A DNA stretch of 64,000 bases from RYN-111 sp046723735. Lineage in GTDB: Bacteria; Actinomycetota; Actinomycetes; Mycobacteriales; SCTD01. How positions within the stretch are numbered: position 1 is the first letter of the stretch; each line of letters starts with the position of its first letter. The notes below the pieces were generated by a model. The model worked only from the letters and a program-made list of their open reading frames with translations, searched no databases and was not told where the DNA came from. This document shows, piece by piece, positions 1 through 8,415 of the stretch. Made by a program: the position numbers and the translations under genes. Location: NCBI GenBank assembly GCA_046723735.1, contig JBKOVB010000114.1, positions 10,619 through 74,618 on the forward strand, given 5' to 3'.

Positions 1-410
1 TCGCCCAGGCGGACGGTTTCGTAGCCGCGCTCCCGCAGGGGCTGGACTCGGTCGTGGGCGAGCGCGGCACGACGCTGTCTGGTGGTCAGCGGCAGCGGCT
101 GGCGCTCGCCCGCGCCGTCGCCCGGCACCCACGGCTGCTCGTCCTCGACGACGCCACGTCGAGCGTCGACCCGACCGTGGAGCAGCGGATCCTGGCGGGT
201 CTGCGCGGCACCGCGGGCACCGTGGTCGTGGTCGCCTACCGCCGCGCCACGATCGCGCTCGCCGACGAGGTCGTGTACGTCGAGGACGGCCGCGTCGCCG
301 ACCGGGGCAGCCACGTGGAGCTGCTCGAGCGCTGCGCCGGCTACCGCGCCCTGGTCACCGCCTACGAGCAGGAGCAGGCCGGCGAGGCGCTCGAGGAGGA
401 ACCCGCGTGA
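1..410 (+). CDS. ABC exporter half-transporter, C-terminal part of the ATPase domain (5' truncated by window)
   Basis: Open from the window edge (first full codon at base 3), so the membrane domain lies outside. It carries a canonical ABC signature LSGGQRQRLALARA and a Walker B ending LLVLDDATSSVD. The catalytic Glu that normally follows Walker B is Asp, and the switch-loop His of the usual AHR motif is Tyr (VAYRRAT). The stop overlaps the GTG start of the next half-transporter by 4 bases, so the two are probably translated together and form a heterodimer. The altered catalytic residues suggest this subunit supplies the non-hydrolysing ATP site. Substrate unknown. The ABC assignment is certain; the heterodimer is inferred from context. 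Confidence 0.9.
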   Translation, partial: AQADGFVAALPQGLDSVVGERGTTLSGGQRQRLALARAVARHPRLLVLDDATSSVDPTVEQRILAGLRGTAGTVVVVAYRRATIALADEVVYVEDGRVADRGSHVELLERCAGYRALVTAYEQEQAGEALEEEPA

Positions 411-2185
411 GCACCGCGACCGTCGACCGGCGGGACGCCGAGCTCGGCTCGTTCGCGACGCTCGCGCGCGGCCTGCGGCTGGCCCCCGAGTTCCGCGCGG
501 GCCTGGCCGTGACGCTGCTGCTCGCCCTCGTCTCCACGGCGGGCCGGGTCGTCGTGCCGATCGCCGTGCAGCAGACCATCGACAAGGGGTTGTCCGGCCC
601 GCAGCCCGACCTGCCGCTGGTGCGGTGGGCCTGCGGCCTCGCGGCTCTCGCGGTGGCCGCCACGGCTGCGGCCAACTACGCCATGAACGTGCGGCTCTAC
701 CGCACTACCGAGAACGGTCTGCTGGCCCTGCGCACCCGCGGGTTCCGGCGGGTGCACGACCTGTCGGTGCTGCACCAGGCCGCGGAGCAGCGCGGGTCGC
801 TGGTGGCCAGGGTGACCACCGACGTCGACCAGATGAGCTCGTTCATGCAGTTCGGCGGTGTCCTGGTGCTGGTCTCGGCCGCCCAGGTGCTGCTCGCCTC
901 GCTCGTGATGCTGTGGTGGTCCTGGCAGCTCACCCTGGTGGTGTACGCCTGCATGCTTCCGCTCTTCCTGCTCCTGCGGCTGTTCCAGCGTCGGCTGCAC
1001 ACGGCCTACCGCGGCGTGCGCGAGCGGATCGGCGACTTGCTCGGTGCGGTCGCGGAGTCGGTCGTGGGTGCCCCCGTGATCCGCGCCTACGGCGCGCAGG
1101 CCCGAACCGCCGAACGCATCGACGACGCCGTACGACGGACGACGCGCGCCCAGACGAAGGCGCAGGCCATCACGGCATTCACCTTCTGCAGCGGCGAGGT
1201 GGTGACCGCCCTCGCCACCTCCCTCGTCGTGGTGCTGGGCGTCTTCCTCGCGATCGACGGATCGCTCACGACGGGCAAGCTGGTGGGCTTCCTGTTCCTG
1301 GTGACGCTGTTCGTGCAGCCCATGCAGGTCGCCACCGAGGTGCTCAACGAGGCGCAGAACGCGATCGCCGGTTTGCGCCGGGTGCTCGGCGTGCTCGACA
1401 CCCCGACCGACATCGCCGACCCGCAGCCCGGTCGTGACCTGCCGGACGGGCCGCTCGCGGTGCGCTTCGAGCACGTGCGCTACGCGTACCCCGGCGGGCC
1501 GGACGTGCTGCACGACGTCGACCTCGAGATCGCACCGCGCTCGAGGGTCGCGGTGGTGGGCGAGACCGGCAGCGGGAAGACCACCTTCGCCAAGCTCCTC
1601 ACCCGGCTCATGGACCCGACAGCAGGCCGCGTCGTGCTGTCCGGCGTGCCCTTGGACGAGGTGCGGTTCGCGTCGCTCCGCAAGCGGGTCGTGATGGTGC
1701 CGCAGGACGGCTACCTGTTCGACATGACCATCGCCGACAACGTCCGGTACGGCTGCCCCGACGCCGACGACGCCCAGCTGCGCCGGGGGTTCGAGGAGCT
1801 CGGGCTGCTCGACTGGCTCGACGGGCTGCCCGACGGGCTGCGCACTCCCGTCGGCGAGCGCGGCGAGTCGTTGTCGGTGGGGGAGCGCCAGCTGGTCGCC
1901 ATCGCCCGGGCCTACGTCGCCGATCCCGACCTGCTCGTGCTGGACGAGGCCACCAGCGCGGTGGACCCGGCCACCGAGGTGCGGCTGTCCCGGGCGCTCG
2001 AGTCCCTCACCCGCGGGCGCACCACGCTCACCATCGCGCACCGCCTTTCGACCGCGGAGGCCGCGGACGAGGTAGTCGTCGTGGACCGCGGCCGGGTGGT
2101 CCAGCGGGGCCCGCACGAGCGCCTCGTCGCCGTACCTGGTGTGTACGCCGACCTGCACGCCTCCTGGGTGCGGCAGTCCCACTAG
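407..2185 (+). CDS. ABC exporter half-transporter (membrane domain fused to ATPase)
   Basis: 592 residues with the exporter layout: a transmembrane domain over roughly residues 30-320, then an ATPase domain. The ATPase has Walker A GETGSGKTT near residue 385, Walker B LLVLDEATSAVD with the catalytic Glu, and a normal switch His (TIAHRLST). Its signature is altered: LSVGE replaces LSGGQ. Paired with the preceding subunit, one composite site would combine good Walker motifs with the good LSGGQ, and the other would combine two degenerate halves. This is the known pattern of asymmetric heterodimeric exporters. It starts inside the previous stop (GTGA). Probably exports a drug, lipid or peptide from the cytoplasmic membrane; substrate not deducible. 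Confidence 0.93.
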   Translation: MSTATVDRRDAELGSFATLARGLRLAPEFRAGLAVTLLLALVSTAGRVVVPIAVQQTIDKGLSGPQPDLPLVRWACGLAALAVAATAAANYAMNVRLYRTTENGLLALRTRGFRRVHDLSVLHQAAEQRGSLVARVTTDVDQMSSFMQFGGVLVLVSAAQVLLASLVMLWWSWQLTLVVYACMLPLFLLLRLFQRRLHTAYRGVRERIGDLLGAVAESVVGAPVIRAYGAQARTAERIDDAVRRTTRAQTKAQAITAFTFCSGEVVTALATSLVVVLGVFLAIDGSLTTGKLVGFLFLVTLFVQPMQVATEVLNEAQNAIAGLRRVLGVLDTPTDIADPQPGRDLPDGPLAVRFEHVRYAYPGGPDVLHDVDLEIAPRSRVAVVGETGSGKTTFAKLLTRLMDPTAGRVVLSGVPLDEVRFASLRKRVVMVPQDGYLFDMTIADNVRYGCPDADDAQLRRGFEELGLLDWLDGLPDGLRTPVGERGESLSVGERQLVAIARAYVADPDLLVLDEATSAVDPATEVRLSRALESLTRGRTTLTIAHRLSTAEAADEVVVVDRGRVVQRGPHERLVAVPGVYADLHASWVRQSH

Positions 2186-2199
2186 TCCCGGCTGACACA

Positions 2200-2583
2200 A
2201 TGACCGCCATGACCGCCGTGCGCCCCACCGAGCTCGACCCTGCCATCGCCGCCAAGCTCAAGCGCGACAAGGACGGCCTCGTCGTCGCCGTCTGCCAGCA
2301 GCACGACACCGGCGAGGTGCTCATGGTCGGCTGGATGGACGACCAGGCGCTGCACCTGACGCTCACCACGGGCCGTTGCACGTACTGGTCGCGGTCGCGG
2401 CAGGAGTACTGGGTCAAGGGTGAGACGTCCGGCTCGCAGCAGTGGGTGAAGTCCGTCGCGCTGGACTGCGACGGCGACACGCTGCTGGTCAAGGTCGACC
2501 AGGTGGGCGGCGCGTGCCACACCGGCGACCGGACCTGCTTCGACGCCCTGCCGCTGCCGGCCGTCGTCGGCGAGCGCCCATGA
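2200..2583 (+). CDS. hisI: Phosphoribosyl-AMP cyclohydrolase
   Basis: 127 residues, usual length for stand-alone HisI, which opens the adenine ring of phosphoribosyl-AMP in histidine biosynthesis. Family motifs are clear: GWMDDQAL, then TYWSRSRQEYWVKGETSGS, then the metal-binding D-x-D-x-D and Cys region (ALDCDGDTLLVKV, GACHTGDRTCF). A second in-frame ATG lies at 2209, so the N-terminus could be three residues shorter. Only 14 bases separate it from the ABC gene, and its stop overlaps the trpE start as ATGA, so histidine and tryptophan genes are likely co-transcribed. HisI next to trpE is a common actinobacterial arrangement. Confidence 0.95.
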   Translation: MTAMTAVRPTELDPAIAAKLKRDKDGLVVAVCQQHDTGEVLMVGWMDDQALHLTLTTGRCTYWSRSRQEYWVKGETSGSQQWVKSVALDCDGDTLLVKVDQVGGACHTGDRTCFDALPLPAVVGERP

Positions 2584-4058
2584 GTGCGCTCGGCGTCACG
2601 CGGCCGACGCCCGAGGAGTTCGCCACCCTCGACCAGCCGCTGGTGCCGGTGACGCGCCGCCTCCTCGCCGACGGCGAGACCGCGATCGGGGTCTACCGCA
2701 AGCTCGCCGGGAACCGCCCAGGCACCTTCCTGCTCGAGTCGGCCGAGCAGGGCAAGTGGTCGCGCTGGTCGTTCGTGGGGGTCCGCTGCGCGGCCACGCT
2801 GACGGAGCGGGACGGCGAGGCGCTGTGGCTCGGCGACGCTCTGCCCACCACCTCGACCGACCCGATGGAGGCGCTGCGCGAGGCCGACGCGCTGCTGCGC
2901 TCGCCGCACGACCCCACCTTGCCGCCGTTCACGGGGGGTCTCGTCGGCTACCTCTCGTACGACGTGGTCCGCCGCCTCGAGCGACTGCCCGCCACCGCCC
3001 TGGACGAGCTGGGCATGCCCGAGCTGACCATGCTCCTGGCCACCGACCTCGCCGTCCTCGACCACAGCGACGGCACGATCGTGCTGATCGCGAACGTCGT
3101 GCGGGGCGGGTCGTACGACGACGCGGTGGCCCGGCTCGACGCCATGCAGGCCGACCTGGGCAAGCCCGGCGAGCCCTCGGTGGCCGTCGTGGACCTGGAG
3201 GCGCCGCCGGCTTTCCGACGCAGGACGTCGGCCGAGGACCACATGGCCAAGGTCGAGGTCGTCAAGGAGCACATCCGTGCCGGTGACGCCTTCCAGGTCG
3301 TGCTGTCGCAGCGGTTCGAGGTGGACACCGAGGTCGACGCGCTGGACGTCTACCGCGTGCTGCGGGCGACCAACCCGTCGCCGTACATGTACCTGCTGCG
3401 CTTCGCGGGCCGCGAGTCGCCGTACGACGTGGTCGGCTCCTCTCCCGAGGCCCTCGTCACCGTGACCGACGGCAAGGCGGTGCTGCACCCGATCGCGGGC
3501 ACCAAGCCGCGGGGGGAGACGCCCGAGGAGGACGTTGCTCTGGGCGCGCAGCTGCTCGCGGATCCCAAGGAGCGCAGCGAGCACGTGATGCTCGTCGACC
3601 TCGGCCGCAACGACCTCGGACGCGTATGCGCGCCGGGGACCGTGGACGTCGTCGACTTCATGACGCTCGAGCGGTACTCGCACGTCATGCACATCGTCTC
3701 GACGGTGGTCGGGGAGCTGGCGCCGGGTCGCACCGCGTTCGACGTCCTGACCGCGACGTTCCCCGCGGGCACCCTCTCGGGCGCCCCGAAGGTGCGGGCC
3801 ATGGAGATCATCGAGTCGCTCGAGCCGGTCCGCCGCAACCTGTACGGCGGGTGCGTGGGCTACCTCGGCGCCGGCGGCGACATGGACATGGCCATCGCGA
3901 TCCGGACCGCGGTGCTGCACGAGGGCCGGGCCATCGTGCAGGCGGGCGGCGGGCTGGTCGCGGACAGCGACCCGGCCGCGGAGCAGGCCGAGTGCGAGAA
4001 CAAGGCCGCGGCCGTCTTGCGCGCGATCGCGGCCGCCCAGACCCTGCACGGGGCATGA
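2580..4058 (+). CDS. trpE: Anthranilate synthase component I
   Basis: 492 residues. Converts chorismate to anthranilate with an amidotransferase partner (TrpG), which is not in this window. The chorismate-binding domain fills the C-terminal half with hallmark stretches HPIAGTKPRG, DLGRNDLGRV, FPAGTLSGAPK and the end GGGLVADSDP. The N-terminal region holds LLESAEQGKWSRWSF, the LLES-type segment involved in tryptophan feedback inhibition. The ATG overlaps the hisI stop by 4 bases and the stop overlaps the next ATG the same way. The LLES element suggests a feedback-sensitive enzyme. Confidence 0.97.
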   Translation: MSALGVTRPTPEEFATLDQPLVPVTRRLLADGETAIGVYRKLAGNRPGTFLLESAEQGKWSRWSFVGVRCAATLTERDGEALWLGDALPTTSTDPMEALREADALLRSPHDPTLPPFTGGLVGYLSYDVVRRLERLPATALDELGMPELTMLLATDLAVLDHSDGTIVLIANVVRGGSYDDAVARLDAMQADLGKPGEPSVAVVDLEAPPAFRRRTSAEDHMAKVEVVKEHIRAGDAFQVVLSQRFEVDTEVDALDVYRVLRATNPSPYMYLLRFAGRESPYDVVGSSPEALVTVTDGKAVLHPIAGTKPRGETPEEDVALGAQLLADPKERSEHVMLVDLGRNDLGRVCAPGTVDVVDFMTLERYSHVMHIVSTVVGELAPGRTAFDVLTATFPAGTLSGAPKVRAMEIIESLEPVRRNLYGGCVGYLGAGGDMDMAIAIRTAVLHEGRAIVQAGGGLVADSDPAAEQAECENKAAAVLRAIAAAQTLHGA

Positions 4059-4615
4059 GCTCGGCCCCTGAGCGCCGAGAGCTGCTGCTCGCAGTGGTGC
4101 TGTGCGCCGCGGGCGCCGCGCTGGTGCTCTGGGGCGCCTCGGCCACGTGGTCGTCGTTCCACCCGGCGGGGGAAGCCCTCGGCGTCGTGGTGGCGCGCAG
4201 CTCGGGCCGTGCGCTGTTCCCCGCGACCGCGGCGCTCGGCTGGGCTGCGCTCGCCGGCGCGCTGGTGCTCGTGGCGGTGCGCGGCTGGGTGCGTCGTGCC
4301 GTCGGCCTGCTTCTGGCGGTCGCCGGCGTCGTGGTGATCGTGGACGCGGTGCGGGCGCTCGTCGACACACCGCCTCCGGTGAACGGGGCTGCCGTGCTGG
4401 AGGCAGGCGCCCTGCATGCCGGGCACGGGTGGATGGTGCTCACGCTCGTCGGCGGGGGGCTGCTCGTGCTGGCCGGAGCCTTCAGCGCCGTGCGCGGTGC
4501 TGACTGGGGAGGGCTCGGCTCGTCGTACGAGCCTCCGGGTGGCGCCCCCGAACCGCCGGTGACGGACAAGGGCGTCTGGGACGCGCTGGACCGCGGCGAC
4601 GACCCGACCGCCTGA
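4055..4615 (+). CDS. Trp-operon-associated integral membrane protein (TIGR02234-like)
   Basis: 186 residues with four hydrophobic segments: LLLAVVLCAAGAALVLWGA, a central ALVLVAVRGWVRRAVGLLL pair, and VLTLVGGGLLVLAGAF. A hydrophilic Gly/Pro-rich tail follows, ending KGVWDALDRGDDPTA. Position between trpE and trpC, size and the WDALDRGDDPT tail match the actinobacterial family of the M. tuberculosis Rv1610 type. Function is unknown; a link to aromatic amino-acid transport or regulation is only guilt by association. Translation is coupled to trpE by ATGA. Confidence 0.85.
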   Translation: MSSAPERRELLLAVVLCAAGAALVLWGASATWSSFHPAGEALGVVVARSSGRALFPATAALGWAALAGALVLVAVRGWVRRAVGLLLAVAGVVVIVDAVRALVDTPPPVNGAAVLEAGALHAGHGWMVLTLVGGGLLVLAGAFSAVRGADWGGLGSSYEPPGGAPEPPVTDKGVWDALDRGDDPTA

Positions 4616-4620
4616 CACAC

Positions 4621-4639
4621 CGGGCACCTTCGTCGCCCG
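4621..4639 (+). terminator. Weak hairpin after the trp-associated membrane gene
   Basis: CGGGC and GCCCG arms around a 9-base loop begin a few bases after the stop. There is no T-run, so this is at best a weak stop or mRNA 3' end. Confidence 0.3.
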
Positions 4640-4644
4640 ACCCG

Positions 4645-4682
4645 TATGTGCGATCACGCATGTCCATATGCGATCCGACATG
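4645..4682 (+). promoter_or_regulatory. AT-richer block with tandem and inverted repeats upstream of trpC
   Basis: This 38-base patch is visibly richer in A and T than its surroundings. It holds GCGATC twice, exactly 20 bases apart (4650 and 4670), each after TATG, so two helical turns apart on one DNA face. It also has an inverted pair CATGTC/GACATG (4659-4664, 4677-4682) around a CATATG palindrome. It lies about 90 bases before the likely trpC -10 box. An operator is plausible but unproven. I found no Trp-rich leader peptide here, so attenuation of that kind is not supported. Confidence 0.4.
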
Positions 4683-4773
4683 GCCGCTGCGGGAGAACGG
4701 CACGCGAGACGGTGTCGGGGCGGACCGTCCGGCGCCCTACGCACCCCGGAGGGAGGCAGCCGGATCGGCCCGT

Positions 4774-4810
4774 CTACCGTGAGGTGCACCACCCCGGACG
4801 ACGGCAGGAG
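4774..4810 (+). promoter_or_regulatory. Probable trpCBA promoter -10 and ribosome binding site
   Basis: A TACCGT box at 4774-4779 fits the actinobacterial TANNNT -10. GGCAGGAG at 4803-4810 is a good ribosome binding site five bases before the GTG at 4816. No convincing -35 is visible. With the 200-base gap, this suggests trpCBA can be transcribed separately from hisI-trpE. Confidence 0.5.
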
Positions 4811-4815
4811 AACTC

Positions 4816-5622
4816 GTGAGCGTGCTCGACGACATCCTCGTCGGGGTGCGCGAGGACCTTGCGGCACGCCAGGCCGTGACCTCGCTCCAACAGCTCAAGG
4901 AGCGTGCGGCCCAGCAGCCAGCGGCGCAGGACGGGGTCGCTGCGCTGAAGCAGCCCGGGGTCGCGGTGATCGCGGAGGTCAAGCGCAGCAGCCCCTCCAA
5001 GGGCGCGCTCGCCGCGATCGCCGACCCCGCTGGGCTCGCCGAGGACTACGAGGCGGGTGGTGCCAGCGTCATCTCGGTGCTCACCGAGGGGCGCCGGTTC
5101 GGCGGCTCGCTGGCCGACTTCGATGAGGTGCGTACGCGGGTGGACGTCCCCCTGCTGCGCAAGGACTTCATCGTCTCCAGCTATCAGCTCTGGGAAGCCC
5201 GGGCGCACGGTGCCGACCTGGTGCTGCTCATCGTCGCGGCGCTCGAGCAGGAGGCGCTCATCAGCCTGCGCGAGCGCACCGAGTCGCTCGGCATGACCGC
5301 GCTCGTCGAGGTCCACGACGAGCAGGAGCTGGAGCGCGCGGTGGCCGCGGGCGCGCGGCTGATCGGGGTCAACGCCCGTGACCTCAAGACCCTCGAGGTC
5401 GACCGGAGTGTGTTCGGGCGGCTCAGCCCGCTCATGCCGGAGGGGGTCGTCAAGGTCGCGGAGTCCGGCGTACGCGGTCCGCATGACCTGCTCCACTACG
5501 CGGCGTCCGGGGCGGACGCCGTTCTCGTGGGGGAGGGCGTCGTCGTCGGCGGCAACCCCCGCCAGGCGGTGGCGGACCTGGTCACGGCAGGAGCCCACCC
5601 CGCAGCGCGGCACACGCCATGA
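4816..5622 (+). CDS. trpC: Indole-3-glycerol phosphate synthase
   Basis: 268 residues, a single-domain TrpC barrel (no TrpF fusion). Visible signatures are VAVIAEVKRSSPSKG with the catalytic Lys, LRKDFIVSSYQLWEARAHGADLVLLI, GVNARDLKTLEVD and VAESGVRGPHD. It closes the indole ring from carboxyphenylamino-deoxyribulose phosphate. GTG start chosen for the GGCAGGAG site just upstream. Its stop overlaps the trpB start as ATGA. Confidence 0.97.
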   Translation: MSVLDDILVGVREDLAARQAVTSLQQLKERAAQQPAAQDGVAALKQPGVAVIAEVKRSSPSKGALAAIADPAGLAEDYEAGGASVISVLTEGRRFGGSLADFDEVRTRVDVPLLRKDFIVSSYQLWEARAHGADLVLLIVAALEQEALISLRERTESLGMTALVEVHDEQELERAVAAGARLIGVNARDLKTLEVDRSVFGRLSPLMPEGVVKVAESGVRGPHDLLHYAASGADAVLVGEGVVVGGNPRQAVADLVTAGAHPAARHTP

Positions 5623-6812
5623 CCGGCCTCCCCGACGCGTCCGGCCATTTCGGCCCGTACGGCGGACGGTTCATCCCCGAGGCGCTCGTGGCCGCGCTCG
5701 ACGAGCTCACCGAGGCGCACGCGGCCGCTCAGCAGGACCCCCTGTTCACGGCCGAGCTCGACGACCTGCTCGAGCACTACGCCGGCCGACCGACGCCGCT
5801 GACCGAGGCGAAGCGCTTCTCGGAGCACGCTGGTGCGCGGGTCTTCGTCAAGCGCGAGGACCTCGCCCACACCGGTTCGCACAAGGTCAACAACGTGCTC
5901 GGGCAGGCGCTGCTCACCAAGCGGATGGGCAAGAAGCGCGTCATCGCCGAGACCGGGGCCGGCCAGCACGGCGTGGCCACGGCGACCGCCGCGGCGCTCT
6001 TCGGCTTCGACTGCACGGTCTACATGGGCGAGGAGGACACCCGCCGCCAGGCGCTCAACGTCGCTCGCATGCGGCTGCTCGGGGCAGAGGTGGTGCCTGT
6101 CACGTCCGGCACCAAGACACTCAAGGACGCGACCAACGAGGCGTTCCGCGACTGGGTCGCGAACGTCGAGTCGACGCACTACGTCATCGGGTCGGTCGTG
6201 GGCCCGCACCCGTTTCCCATGCTGGTGCGCGACTTCCAGCGGATCATCGGTGTCGAGACGCGCCAGCAGGTACTCGAGCGCGCGGGTCGCCTCCCTGACG
6301 CCGTGGTCGCCTGCGTCGGCGGCGGCAGCAACGCGATGGGGATCTTCCACCGCTTCCTGTCGGACGAGGGTGTGGCGCTCATCGGCTGCGAGGCCGGGGG
6401 TGAGGGGGTCGCGACCGGCCACCACGCCGCGCCGCTCACGGCCGGCGAGCCCGGTGTGCTGCACGGCGCGCGCTCCTACCTCATGCAGGACGAGGACGGC
6501 CAGACGCTCGACACCCACTCCATCAGCGCGGGCCTCGACTACCCGGGCGTCGGTCCCGAGCACGCCTGGCTGCGCGACCAGGGCCGCGCGCAGTACCGCG
6601 CGGTCACCGACGACGACGCGATGGCCGCGCTGCAGCTGCTGGCGCGGACCGAGGGCATCCTCTGCGCCATCGAGTCGGCGCACGCCTTCGCCGGCGCGCT
6701 GCAGTGGGTGAAGGAGCACGACCGCGACGACCTGCTCGTCGTCGTGAACTGCAGCGGCCGCGGCGACAAGGACGTCGACACCGCGGGCCGGTACTTCGGG
6801 CTGCTCGCATGA
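5619..6812 (+). CDS. trpB: Tryptophan synthase beta chain
   Basis: 397 residues. The PLP lysine lies in HTGSHKVNN, followed by GAGQHGVATATAAALFG and the phosphate-binding loop GGGSNAMG. The start FGPYGGRFIPEAL and end CSGRGDKDVDT are classical for TrpB1. It condenses indole with serine in complex with TrpA, whose gene begins in the overlapping ATGA at 6809. All active-site motifs are intact. Confidence 0.98.
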   Translation: MTGLPDASGHFGPYGGRFIPEALVAALDELTEAHAAAQQDPLFTAELDDLLEHYAGRPTPLTEAKRFSEHAGARVFVKREDLAHTGSHKVNNVLGQALLTKRMGKKRVIAETGAGQHGVATATAAALFGFDCTVYMGEEDTRRQALNVARMRLLGAEVVPVTSGTKTLKDATNEAFRDWVANVESTHYVIGSVVGPHPFPMLVRDFQRIIGVETRQQVLERAGRLPDAVVACVGGGSNAMGIFHRFLSDEGVALIGCEAGGEGVATGHHAAPLTAGEPGVLHGARSYLMQDEDGQTLDTHSISAGLDYPGVGPEHAWLRDQGRAQYRAVTDDDAMAALQLLARTEGILCAIESAHAFAGALQWVKEHDRDDLLVVVNCSGRGDKDVDTAGRYFGLLA

Positions 6813-7588
6813 CGCACCTCGACGAGCTGTTCGCGCGCTGCCGGGCGGAGGGTCGCGCCGCGCTGATCGGCTACCTGCCCGTCGGCTTCCCGTCGTACGA
6901 CGCGTCCGTGGCTGCCATGGTGGCGATGGTCGAGGGCGGGGTGGACGCGGTCGAGGTCGGCGTGCCCTACTCCGACCCGGGCATGGACGGTCCGGTCATC
7001 CAGGTCGCGGTCGACCAGGCACTACGGGGCGGCACCCGGGTCGCGCAGGTCTTCGACGCCGTCCGGGCTGTCAGCGCGCACGCGCCGACGGTGGTCATGG
7101 GGTACTGGAACCCGGTCGAGAAGTACGGGCCCGCCCGCTTCGCCAAGGACCTCAAGGCGGCCGGCGGGTCGGGCGCGATCACCCCCGATCTCATCCCGGA
7201 GGAGGCCGGCCCGTGGCTCGAGGCCGCGCGCGCCGAGGACCTCAACCCGGTGTTCCTGGTGGCGCCGTCGAGCACCGACGCGCGGCTGGAGGTGGTCGGC
7301 CGGACCAACCGTGGCTTCGTGTACGCCGCCAGCACGATGGGCGTGACCGGCACCCGTGACGCGGTCAGCAACCGCGCTGAGGAGCTGGTCGCGCGCACCC
7401 GGCTGCACACGGACCTACCGGTGTGCGTCGGGCTCGGGGTGAGCAACGGCGAGCAGGCCGCCGAGGTGGCGGCGTATGCCGACGGGGTCATCGTCGGCTC
7501 GGCGTTCGTGCGGGCGCTCCAGGACGGCGGCTCCGAGGCGGTCCGGGAGCTGGCGCGGGACCTCACCGCCGGCGTCCGCCAGCGTTGA
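6809..7588 (+). CDS. trpA: Tryptophan synthase alpha chain
   Basis: 259 residues of TIM-barrel TrpA. The catalytic Glu lies in DAVEVGVPYSDPGMDGPVIQ and the catalytic Asp in the GAITPDLIPEEAGPW region. The phosphate-binding end is VGLGVSNGEQAAEVAAYADG then VIVGSAFVRAL. Releases indole from indole-glycerol phosphate and channels it to TrpB. The ATG overlaps the trpB stop. Last gene of the trp group; lgt follows after 26 bases with its own -10 box. Confidence 0.97.
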   Translation: MTHLDELFARCRAEGRAALIGYLPVGFPSYDASVAAMVAMVEGGVDAVEVGVPYSDPGMDGPVIQVAVDQALRGGTRVAQVFDAVRAVSAHAPTVVMGYWNPVEKYGPARFAKDLKAAGGSGAITPDLIPEEAGPWLEAARAEDLNPVFLVAPSSTDARLEVVGRTNRGFVYAASTMGVTGTRDAVSNRAEELVARTRLHTDLPVCVGLGVSNGEQAAEVAAYADGVIVGSAFVRALQDGGSEAVRELARDLTAGVRQR

Positions 7589-7601
7589 GCGGGGGGCTCC
7601 A

Positions 7602-7607
7602 TAAGGT
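7602..7607 (+). promoter_or_regulatory. lgt -10 box (leaderless promoter)
   Basis: TAAGGT ends seven bases before the GTG at 7615. The AAGGTGG within it could alternatively act as a ribosome binding site. Either reading supports GTG 7615 over GTG 7606. Confidence 0.5.
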
Positions 7608-7614
7608 GGTCGTC

Positions 7615-8415
7615 GTGCCCCTCGCGTACCTGCCGAGCCCGTCGAGCGGGGTCGTTCACATCGGCCCGTTCCCGCTGCGGGCCTACGCCGCCTGCATCCT
7701 GCTGGGGGTGGCCGTCGCCGTCCTCATCGGCGAGCGGCGCTGGGTGGCCCGCGGCGGCGAGCCCGGCACCGTGACGGACGTCGCCGCGATCGCCGTACCG
7801 GCAGGTCTGATCGGGGCGCGGCTCTACCACGTGATCACGAGCCCCGACCAGTATGTCCACCACCCGTTGGAGGCGCTCTACGTCTGGCGCGGGGGCCTAG
7901 GGATCTGGGGCGGTGTGCTGGGCGGTGCGCTCGGGGCCTGGTGGGCGCTGCGGCGCCGTCAGATCCCGTTCGGCGACTTCGCGGACGCGCTCGCCCCCGC
8001 CCTTCCGGTCGCGCAGGCCATCGGGCGGTTCGGGAACTGGTTCAACCAGGAGCTCTACGGCCGCGCCACCACGCTGCCGTGGGGGCTGAAGATCGACGCG
8101 GAGCACAGTCCCGACGGCGTCGCCGGCACGTACCACCCCACGTTCCTCTACGAGGCGCTGTGGAACCTCGGCGTGGCCGCGGTCGTCGTCTGGGCGGACC
8201 GGCGCTACCGGCTGCGGCGGGGCCGTGCCTTCGCGCTCTACGTGGCGCTGTACTGCGTGGGCCGTTTCTGGATCGAGGCGCTGCGCATCGACACCGCGCA
8301 CCGGTTCTTCGGGCTCCGGCTCAACGACTACGTCGCCGTCGCCGTCTTCGTGGCAGCGGTCACGTACTTCGTCGCGCGTCGGGACAAGCCGGCCGACGTA
8401 CCCTCGGAGCCATGA
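7615..8415 (+). CDS. lgt: Prolipoprotein diacylglyceryl transferase
   Basis: About 266 residues, seven hydrophobic segments. Transfers diacylglycerol from phosphatidylglycerol to the lipobox Cys of prelipoproteins at the cytoplasmic membrane. The Lgt signature GRFGNWFNQELYGRATTLPWG is present, as are YVWRGGLGIWGGVLGG and the FLYEALWNLG and FWIEALRIDTA segments. Mycobacterial homologues carry long C-terminal extensions; this one stops soon after the last helix. An upstream in-frame GTG at 7606 would add three residues. Confidence 0.95.
   Translation: MPLAYLPSPSSGVVHIGPFPLRAYAACILLGVAVAVLIGERRWVARGGEPGTVTDVAAIAVPAGLIGARLYHVITSPDQYVHHPLEALYVWRGGLGIWGGVLGGALGAWWALRRRQIPFGDFADALAPALPVAQAIGRFGNWFNQELYGRATTLPWGLKIDAEHSPDGVAGTYHPTFLYEALWNLGVAAVVVWADRRYRLRRGRAFALYVALYCVGRFWIEALRIDTAHRFFGLRLNDYVAVAVFVAAVTYFVARRDKPADVPSEP

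Noticed and set aside
2028..4370. A 780-codon minus-strand frame opposite hisI and trpE
   Set aside because: No family features; the plus-strand genes are unambiguous.
4616..4815. A tryptophan attenuator leader peptide before trpC
   Set aside because: The only short frames in the gap have no run of Trp codons and no paired terminator/antiterminator could be drawn.
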